From assembly GCA_963836375.1 (NCBI GenBank), contig CAWIJK010000004.1, forward strand, positions 1,029,538-1,093,537: DNA of 64,000 nt, read 5' to 3'. Both the position numbers and the translations under genes were made by a program. Numbering within the stretch: the first letter of the stretch is position 1; each line of letters starts with the position of its first letter. This document shows, in pieces, positions 58,797 to 64,000 of the stretch. The notes under the pieces were generated by a model. It was not told the DNA's origin. It made no database searches and saw only the letters and a list, made by a program, of their open reading frames with translations. Source of the DNA: CAWIJK01 sp963836375 (lineage in GTDB: Bacteria > Actinomycetota > Acidimicrobiia > Acidimicrobiales > RAAP-2).

Positions 58797-60443
58797 TCAG
58801 CAGCGCCAGTCACCCAGGACGGGCAGCTGGCGCTTGGCTTCGCGCTGGGCGTCAAGCTCGGAGCGCAACGCCGAGATCGGGGTGTCGGGGCTGTCGGCCA
58901 GGTTGGTCCGTTCCTCAGGGTCGATGCTCAGGTTGTAGAGCTCCCAATCCTCACCGGCAGCGGGTGCGGCGAACGGGTTGGGGGAGATTCCGTGCTCGGC
59001 GTTCCATTCGTCCAACCGCTCGTAGTAGTGGTTGAGTTTCCAGAGCTGGCGGCCCCCGTCGGGCCCGGTCGCCAGCTCGGCGATGACCGCCTCGACCTTG
59101 GCCGGCTCGCTCACCGCTTCGTAGGGGGCACCGCTGAACAGGTTGGTCTGTGACGCGCCCCGGCTCACCTCGTCCTCGGTCATGAAGTAGATCGCCCCCT
59201 CCGGGCCGCCCGTCGCGGATTGGCCCTGCAAAAACGCGGAGAGATCACGTCCGGGGAGGGGCCGGCCGCCGACGTGGTGGGCGACGACGCCGCTGGTAGC
59301 GGCCTCGATGTCAATCCCGGCCAGGCCGAGGAGGGTAGGGACCAGATCGACGTGGCTGGTGGGCGACCAGATTCCCTCCCGGTGCTGGTCGATGCCCGGC
59401 CCCGAGATGAGTAACGGGACCCGCACCGCCTCGTCGAAGGCGTTGTGCCATTTCTGGGGCATGCCACCATGGGCCCCGAGGAGGTCGCCGTGGTCGGAGG
59501 TGAAGACGATGATGGTCTCATCGGCCATTCCCGTGGCGTCTAGGGCCTCCAAGATCCGCCCGATCGCCCGGTCGACCTGGCGGATCAGGTGGTGGTAGAG
59601 GCGCCGGTAGGTCTCGTCGGTGGCCTGCTCGTAGAGCATCTTTGGCCAGGTTTCGGCAAAGAGACGCTGCGCGCTCGGGCGTCCCTCGAACGAGTCAGTC
59701 TGGGAGGGGGCCTCGGGGATGGACGGCACGGCGTCGTCGGGTGGACCGAAGCGCAGGATCTGGTCCCAGCCGAAGCCGCTGAAAGCAATGTCATGCGGAT
59801 TGACGAACGAGGCCACCGCCAACCACGGCCCGTCGGCGCGAGATCCCGACAGTTGGCCGAAGAGCTCGCTGACCTGTTCGGCGTAGGTGCCGTCCTTGAT
59901 GATCCCGCAGTCGGCCCGGGCCGCCCCGTGGGGCTCGCGGCCGATCCAGCCGCTGAAACCGAACCGGTCCAGCCGGTCTGCCCGACGGTAGGCGTCAACC
60001 GCTTCGGGAATGGCCTTCCCCTCGTCGTCGTTAGTGGCCAGCGACTCACCTGTGCCGGTAACGGGCAGGTCGGCGTGGGAGATGTGCCACTTGCCCCGGT
60101 AGTGGGTTTGGTAGCCGCCCGCCCGAAACCAGTCACCCAGGGTCGGGACGGTGTCCGGGTCGAGCCAGGACATCGACGGGTCGTTGGCGTGCTTGGCCAT
60201 GCCGTCGGTGTTGGTGACCCCGTGGAGGGAGGGGTAATGGCCGGTGAACAGGGTGGCTCGGCTGGGCAGGCATGCCGTGGAACCGGCGTAGTGCCGGTGC
60301 AGTTCGATGCTGCGCTCCCGGAGGAGCCGGCGGGCCGGCAACTCCTTGCGCCGGAACTCGGCCAGTGCCACCTGCTCGTAGGGAGGTGGATAGCGCTCCT
60401 CGTCGGTCATGATGAAAAGAACGTTGGGATGCTGTTCGGTCAT
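58797..60443 (-). CDS. Type I sulfatase
   Basis: About 548 residues from ATG 60443, with GAGGCGAAG ahead of it; a much longer frame to 60770 runs into the tRNA remnant and is rejected. The formylglycine motif is CLPSR with Cys58, followed by ATLFTGHYPSLHG, the usual sulfatase signature 1. Metal-binding residues appear in NVLFIMTDEE and in FTSDHGDLLGAHG. The enzyme removes sulfate (or phosphonate) esters after cysteine maturation. No signal peptide is obvious. It may be a generic chromosomal gene or act on a sulfated polymer. It is the last intact gene before the integrated element. Confidence 0.88.
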   Translation of the reverse strand: MTEQHPNVLFIMTDEERYPPPYEQVALAEFRRKELPARRLLRERSIELHRHYAGSTACLPSRATLFTGHYPSLHGVTNTDGMAKHANDPSMSWLDPDTVPTLGDWFRAGGYQTHYRGKWHISHADLPVTGTGESLATNDDEGKAIPEAVDAYRRADRLDRFGFSGWIGREPHGAARADCGIIKDGTYAEQVSELFGQLSGSRADGPWLAVASFVNPHDIAFSGFGWDQILRFGPPDDAVPSIPEAPSQTDSFEGRPSAQRLFAETWPKMLYEQATDETYRRLYHHLIRQVDRAIGRILEALDATGMADETIIVFTSDHGDLLGAHGGMPQKWHNAFDEAVRVPLLISGPGIDQHREGIWSPTSHVDLVPTLLGLAGIDIEAATSGVVAHHVGGRPLPGRDLSAFLQGQSATGGPEGAIYFMTEDEVSRGASQTNLFSGAPYEAVSEPAKVEAVIAELATGPDGGRQLWKLNHYYERLDEWNAEHGISPNPFAAPAAGEDWELYNLSIDPEERTNLADSPDTPISALRSELDAQREAKRQLPVLGDWRC

Positions 60444-60559
60444 GTCTTCGCCTCGTTTCGATGGGCCTGTGATCGCGGTGCTCACGCTGGACGGCGCCGG
60501 GCCAGAGCGATCGCAACGCGTATTCCGCGACCGACCCGGGTCCCACCCAGGTTGACGAA
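60444..60559. other. Short gap between sulfatase start and tRNA remnant
   Basis: About 115 bp upstream of the sulfatase gene. I see no gene or clear promoter. Confidence 0.4.
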
Positions 60560-60592
60560 TGGTGGGGGTAGCAAGAATCGAACTTGCGACCG
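60560..60592 (-). other. tRNA 3'-end remnant (probable attachment site)
   Basis: On the minus strand the sequence has a T-arm (GCAAG, loop TTCGATT, CTTGC), then TACCCCC as the 3' acceptor strand, a discriminator A and CCA. No matching GGGGGTA 5' acceptor strand is found within tRNA range to the right (to about 60700), so only the 3' part is present. Bases to about 60634 form a further hairpin (AGCGAAC with GTTCGCT). This is what tyrosine-integrase elements leave at the far border after using a tRNA gene. The tRNA identity cannot be read. Confidence 0.6.
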
Positions 60593-60768
60593 AGCGAACG
60601 TAGGTTCGCTGGTCATGGGCCCCTAATATCCGCTGACCTGCGGTTACATCTGACCGGGTTCGACCGAAGTTGACCGCCAACGACCCGGATTTCGTGTCTT
60701 TCGCGCTGTCCGTGTGTCCTGCTTGTGTCCTGACAACGGCTCTCCAACCGCGGTTACCGTTAACGGCC

Positions 60769-61098
60769 ATGAGCCTGGACTACATGGACGAGAAAGCCAG
60801 CGGAGCGGTTAGAACGCTGGCGGTTGGCGTTGATCCGATCCAAGTGCGGGTGGCCCATGCTTACCTGGACTACCTGATGCACGGAATCCACAACGCCGCC
60901 AAAGAGGATTACTTGCCAGAAGATCTGCTGAGCCGTATGCAGAATCTCGAACTCCGTCTCACCTCGACGCCGGATGCCGGAGACGGCTCAGTTATGGCCT
61001 CAGTGGCTGCAATGAGTGACGATGAGGCAAGTGCGGTAGCTGGCGAGATGGTGGACTTCGCCGATGCGGTCGGGGCGCTCTTCGAGGAGCGCCGGTAG
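60769..61098 (+). CDS. Small hypothetical protein of the element
   Basis: A 109-residue acidic protein starting at ATG 60769; a frame extension to 60670 looks non-coding. It is mostly helical (IQVRVAHAYLDYLMHGIHNAA, then DEASAVAGEMVDFADAVGALF). I recognise no family. It lies between the att remnant and the integrase, a place where elements often carry cargo or control genes. Confidence 0.5.
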   Translation: MSLDYMDEKASGAVRTLAVGVDPIQVRVAHAYLDYLMHGIHNAAKEDYLPEDLLSRMQNLELRLTSTPDAGDGSVMASVAAMSDDEASAVAGEMVDFADAVGALFEERR

Positions 61099-61105
61099 CA
61101 GCCCG

Positions 61106-62278
61106 TCAGCGGCGGTTGTCCAGGCTGACAACCTTGGCTCGGGGAGGTTGATCAGCCGTCGCCTTCCGAAGGTCGTCGAGCTTCTCGGTCAACTGTTCCT
61201 GGATGCCCTCGAAGAGGTGTCCGTACTCCCGCAGCGTCACCGAGGGGTCGCTGTGGCCCATCCGCTGGGCGACGGCCAGGACGTTGGCTCCCTGGTCGAT
61301 CAGGAGCGAGGCGTGGCTGTGGCGGAGGTCGTAGGTGCGCATCGACTCGGGCAGCCCGGCCTTGCCAGTGCGGGCCGGATGACGAACTGGCGGAACTTGT
61401 CACGGTTGATCGGTAGGCCGGTCTGCGGGTCTGGAACAGGTACTCGACTGGTCGATGGGCGAGCCCCGCCGCTCGGCCCGCGCCGCGAGCATGCCGCCAG
61501 CTCGCCGCACAGCCACTCGGGGATTGGGATGGTCCGGTTGCCTGCCTCGGTCTTCGGCGGCCCGCTCACGGCCGGCTGGTGGCCGCTCTCGTCAAACTTC
61601 TGGACCGGGAGGACCGTGTCTCGATGACGTGGACCCGGCGGCGCCAAGGTCGGCGCCGCTGACCCTAAGCCCGCACAGCTCGGCCGGGCGCAGGCCGGCG
61701 AGCAGGAGCAGCCAAACCGCCGGCTTGTACGGGTCTCGGACGTTCTCGACAGCCGGTGGGCCTGGGTCATGTCGAGCACGTCGCCCTGGCGCATCTGCGG
61801 CGACGGGTACGGGATGCTGTGATCGGCGGCCGGGTTGTCCCGCCTGGCGTTGTCCTTCACGGCGCAGCGCATGACCATGGAGACCACCGAGACGAGCTGG
61901 CGGACGTATTTCGGCGAGAGATCGCCGGCCAGGCTCTCGGCGATGAAGGCCTCCACGTCCCCGTAAGTCGATGTCGACCAGCTTCCGGCCGGCGAAGTAG
62001 GGCCGGACGTGGCCTTCGAGAAGGACCCTAATAGGTGCGCCGGCTGGTCGGACGATGCTTCGCCGTCGTGGTCCACCAGCGATCCGCCCAGGGTCGAAGG
62101 TGCCCCGCCGGGCGACCGGGGATCGATCCATTCGCCTCGCCGCTGTCCGATGACGCGTCGTCCAGGAAGTCCTGGGCGTCCTGCTTGCGGTCGAAGGTCT
62201 GCGACGTCGGGAGCGGCCATTGAGGTCCCGATATCGTGCCCTCCAACGACCGTTTTGCTGCTTCGCGATGCTGCTCAT
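61106..62278 (-). pseudogene. Tyrosine recombinase (phage-type integrase), frameshifted
   Basis: Pieces of one integrase appear in all three minus-strand frames over 1,173 bp, about 390 codons, the usual length. In order: MSSIAKQQNGRWRARYRD, PWADRWWTTTAKHRPTSRRTY, EGHVRPYFAGRKLVDI, SPKYVRQLVSVVSMVMRCAV, AVWLLLLAGLRPAELCGLR (first catalytic Arg), KTEAGNRTIPIPEW, then TYDLRHSHASLLID (second Arg), RMGHSDPSVTLREYGHLF (GHS and the Tyr nucleophile). I count about nine frame changes. Catalytic motifs remain recognisable, so decay is recent or the indels are sequencing errors. Its start overlaps the upstream stop (62275-62278). It points toward the att remnant. Confidence 0.8.
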
Positions 62279-62852
62279 GCTGTCGCCTGTCCTTTCGCTC
62301 GCCCTTGAGTGGTCGGTGGCAAGTAGCCGAGCTTCCGTGCCCTTGCGACCCATTTCGCTGCTGTGGAACGAGGGACCTTCTTGATCCGCATGATCGCCTC
62401 GATGGGCGCCTCGAGATCCCGCAGGGCGCCGTTGTAGATCATTGCCACGCCCGAGAAGTGCTCGTCGTCGTACTTTGGGGGCCGGCCAGCTCGCTTGGGT
62501 CCCCGCTTGGCAGGCGGCCCGAGCGTCGTCAGCAAAGGATGAGGCCCACGGAGAACCAAAGGGACTCTTCGTCGACTTCGTCGACTGCGAGCCTGTGCTC
62601 GATGACCGCCTGGCGGAGCAGCTTGTGCAGTGGAAGGCGAAGGTCGGTGGTGACGATCGGCTCGGCCCGAGGCGGCTCGTCCAGCAACACACCGGGAACG
62701 GGCAGTGAGTCGTCGCCGCGCATTGTGACCCCAATCACCACGGGCCGCCCGTCGACAATCGCCCATTCGAGATCCACCACGTAGGGCCCGGACACCGGGT
62801 CGGGCCAAAGGGTCTGCCACGTCCACGGCCCGTTCGAGAGCTCGTTTGCCAC
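62275..62852 (-). pseudogene. Helix-turn-helix protein upstream of the integrase, frameshifted
   Basis: The first part (MANELSNGPWTWQTLW to LWFSVG) is in one frame from ATG 62852. The second part (PPKYDDEHFSGVAMIYNGAL, then STAAKWVARARKLGYLP, a clear helix-turn-helix) is in another; the shift lies near 62530-62560. Total length 578 bp is not a multiple of three, consistent with one indel. Proteins with this C-terminal domain commonly precede integrase genes in Actinobacteria, likely as regulators. The stop overlaps the integrase start codon. Confidence 0.65.
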
Positions 62853-63008
62853 GCCCCCGACACTAGCCGAATAGGAAATAGCGTGGCAAGAGGTAGACCA
62901 TTCCCGTAATCGGGGCGGGTCATAATGGTCCTAGAGTGCCAATGACCTGGGACAATAAATCGGGCAGGAAGTGCCAAACCCTCCTCCACAACCCCTATAT
63001 TGGGACTC

Positions 63009-63239
63009 ATGGAAAGCACCGTTGCTCCCGAAGCCCTGGTCCGCATCCGGCGCCGGATCCGTACGGGCGAAGCCCGCACGATCCGTGCACGCGAGGCTGA
63101 GCCTCGCTGAGGTGAGTGAGCCCCTGGGGGTCTCGCCTTCCACCGTGTTCCGCTGGGAGCGAGGGCCAGGTCGCCTGCACAGGGGAGCCACGCGGTCGAA
63201 TACGGAGCCCTGCTCGACCGGATCGCAGGCGAGCTGTGA
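63009..63239 (+). pseudogene. XRE-like helix-turn-helix regulator, frameshifted
   Basis: ATG 63009 begins MESTVAPEALVRIRRRI and the same frame stops after 33 codons. The family-typical core ARLSLAEVSEPLGVSPSTVFRWERG continues in another frame, and HAVEYGALLDRIAGEL returns to the first frame and stops at 63239. Two compensating indels (near 63092 and 63170) are implied, since the total is 77 codons. It is divergent from the integrase side and probably controlled the element. Confidence 0.6.
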
Positions 63240-63421
63240 ACCGCAAGCTCGCAACCCTGACCCAGGCGGTCGAACAGCGCCCCTGGCTGACCGAGCGCCT
63301 CCTTCGGCGCCTCGTCAGTGAGCGCCGGGTGCCGTTCTACAAGCCGAGCGGCCGCCTGCTCTTCGATCTCGAGGAGCTCGACGCCTGGGCCGAGGCCGCC
63401 CGGGTGGAGGCCCGGGCGTGA
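63236..63421 (+). CDS. Excisionase-like small DNA-binding protein
   Basis: A 61-residue protein from GTG 63236 that overlaps the stop of the XRE gene. It has the winged-helix excisionase pattern: WLTERLLRRLVSERRVPFYKPSGRLLFDLEELDAWAEAA, with the PFYKPSGRLLF wing. Such proteins bend DNA at attachment sites for excision or act as small regulators in actinobacterial elements. It is intact, unlike its neighbours. Confidence 0.72.
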   Translation: MNRKLATLTQAVEQRPWLTERLLRRLVSERRVPFYKPSGRLLFDLEELDAWAEAARVEARA

Positions 63422-63651
63422 TGGGCCAGGCGACCCGACACACCAACCCACGCAAGTGGCCCCAGCTCGGGCCAAGCGAACCGCCGACCGAGGAGCAGGT
63501 GGACCGCTGGCTCGAGGCCTTCCGACCGCTAGCCGTCGACACCGTGCAGCGCCCGACGCCGGTCCCCGACTTGATCCCCGAGGCGATGCTGCAGCTTCGC
63601 AAGTGGTTGGCCGTGGGCAAGGCGGACCTTGAGCGGAGTGTCGCACCATGA
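63421..63651 (+). CDS. Small hypothetical protein of the element
   Basis: A 76-residue protein whose ATG overlaps the preceding stop by 1 bp (TGATG) and whose stop overlaps the next ATG (63648-63651), so it is part of a tightly coupled set. It has a Pro/Trp-rich centre (EEQVDRWLEAFRPLAV) and no family I can name. Confidence 0.55.
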   Translation: MGQATRHTNPRKWPQLGPSEPPTEEQVDRWLEAFRPLAVDTVQRPTPVPDLIPEAMLQLRKWLAVGKADLERSVAP

Positions 63652-63905
63652 GCACGCCTACCGCCCTCGCCGAGCTTGACCCGGCCACCCTGCGCGCCCT
63701 GGCCGCAGCCATCGAGGGCCAGGACCCCGAACGCCGGGCCCGTCGCGAGCTGACCGACGAGGGCGGAGAAACTGGCCGACCTGCTGCTTGCAGGCGGCAA
63801 GCCGACAGTCGGATTCTTCCGGCGGCATCGAAGGGTCCCCGATCTAGATGTTCCGGGCACCGCGTTCAACATCTACCCGGTGTTGAGCCGGCGGTGGCGT
63901 CGTGA
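63648..63905 (+). pseudogene. Small element gene, probably frameshifted
   Basis: From ATG 63648 the protein starts STPTALAELDPATLRALAAAI. After about 38 codons a more protein-like continuation (EKLADLLLAGGKPTVGFF, then VPGTAFNIYPVLSRRW) lies in another frame, so an indel near 63765 is likely. The nominal frame ends at 63905. Function unknown. Confidence 0.4.
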
Positions 63906-64000
63906 GCCCCGAACCGCGGGCCGGCTTCGACCTGGCCGAGGCGCCGCCGTCGGACGCCGGCCGATTCGCCCGGCGACTCCTGGGGCCTCGTCCCCGTCGA
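63902..64000 (+). CDS. Partial reading frame at window end
   Basis: GTG 63902 overlaps the preceding stop (GTGA) and begins SPEPRAGFDLAEAPPSDAG, then runs off the window. A DSWGLVPVD string in another frame close to the end resembles the start of replication or AAA ATPase proteins, but with the indels in this region the true frame cannot be decided. Confidence 0.35.
   Translation, partial: MSPEPRAGFDLAEAPPSDAGRFARRLLGPRPRR

Larger units (their letters stand above)
60560..64000. mobile_element. Left part of an integrative element
   Basis: The segment starts at a tRNA 3'-end remnant. Next come a small unknown gene, a tyrosine integrase directed toward that site, a helix-turn-helix protein, a divergent XRE-like regulator, an excisionase-like protein and tightly packed small genes, an order typical of actinobacterial integrative plasmids or conjugative elements. 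The right end lies beyond the window. The integrase and its neighbours are frameshifted, so the copy may be inactive or the sequence poor here. Confidence 0.7.

Noticed and set aside
60560..60650. Complete functional tRNA gene
   Set aside because: No 5' acceptor strand pairing with the 3' strand is found, and the anticodon region does not form a normal 7-nt loop with T33.
60444..60770. N-terminal extension of the sulfatase
   Set aside because: It runs through the tRNA remnant and has no sulfatase similarity; ATG 60443 has a ribosome-binding site and starts directly with the first strand.
62735..63712. Minus-strand frame of 325 codons over the element genes
   Set aside because: Low-complexity Arg/Pro/Ala product opposite recognisable small plus-strand genes; a GC-rich shadow.

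Overview
The window reads as chromosomal DNA of a high-GC actinobacterium, probably of the Acidimicrobiia. That placement is inference. It rests on SARP/BTAD and LuxR regulators, GTG/TTG starts, and two very large secreted proteins built from FG-GAP-like units, Ig-like modules and C-terminal Y-x-L-V-G-S-D-G-G-V-F repeats, an architecture I associate with that class. No rRNA or other taxonomic marker is present.

Layout. (1) 1-1.2 kb: the end of an acetyl-CoA synthetase gene and a DUF218 protein, both ordinary chromosomal genes. (2) 1.4-22.9 kb: left arm of an extracellular polysaccharide and cell-surface locus. It holds a GT4, a LuxR-type regulator, a SARP regulator, an acyl carrier protein, a formyltransferase, a 916-aa surface protein, a GT2, a methyltransferase, a beta-helix protein, a protein that fuses a GT4 to a Wzx-like flippase, and a giant surface protein with eight perfect 282-bp repeats. 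The giant gene has a recognisable promoter and a cyclic-di-GMP class I (GEMM) riboswitch. (3) 23.1-34.3 kb: a tightly coupled eight-gene minus-strand operon: alpha/beta hydrolase, phosphopantetheinyl transferase, ATP-grasp, MetA-like, MetY-like, FAD/NAD(P) protein, stand-alone adenylation enzyme, AsnB-like amidotransferase. This looks like a pathway that makes and activates a modified amino acid, not primary methionine synthesis. (4) 34.5-44.5 kb: a divergent six-gene plus-strand operon: amidohydrolase, AlgD-type GDP-mannose dehydrogenase, GT4, a second AsnB, bi-domain oxidoreductase, heparinase II/III. It is consistent with a uronate-containing polymer. (5) 44.6-51.7 kb: polymerisation and initiation genes (Wzy-like, two Wzz-like proteins with dead kinase domains, a HIT-like protein, the initiating sugar transferase). 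(6) 51.7-60.4 kb: an ECF sigma factor, three methyltransferases, a flavin monooxygenase-like/ATP-grasp pair and a sulfatase. (7) 60.56 kb to the end: the left end of an integrative element that begins at a tRNA 3'-end remnant. Its integrase and two small regulator genes are broken by frameshifts.

How it works together. The sugar transferase would start repeat units on lipid. GT2/GT4 enzymes, methyltransferases and uronate enzymes would build them, the GT4-flippase fusion would export them, and Wzy/Wzz would polymerise them. The ACP/adenylation/MetA/MetY module probably supplies an amino-acid decoration. Short sites reading TGTATCAA, or one mismatch from it, lie in gene orientation upstream of most of the transcription units and could tie the locus into one regulon. 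The riboswitch adds c-di-GMP control of the giant surface protein. These functional links are inference from gene content.
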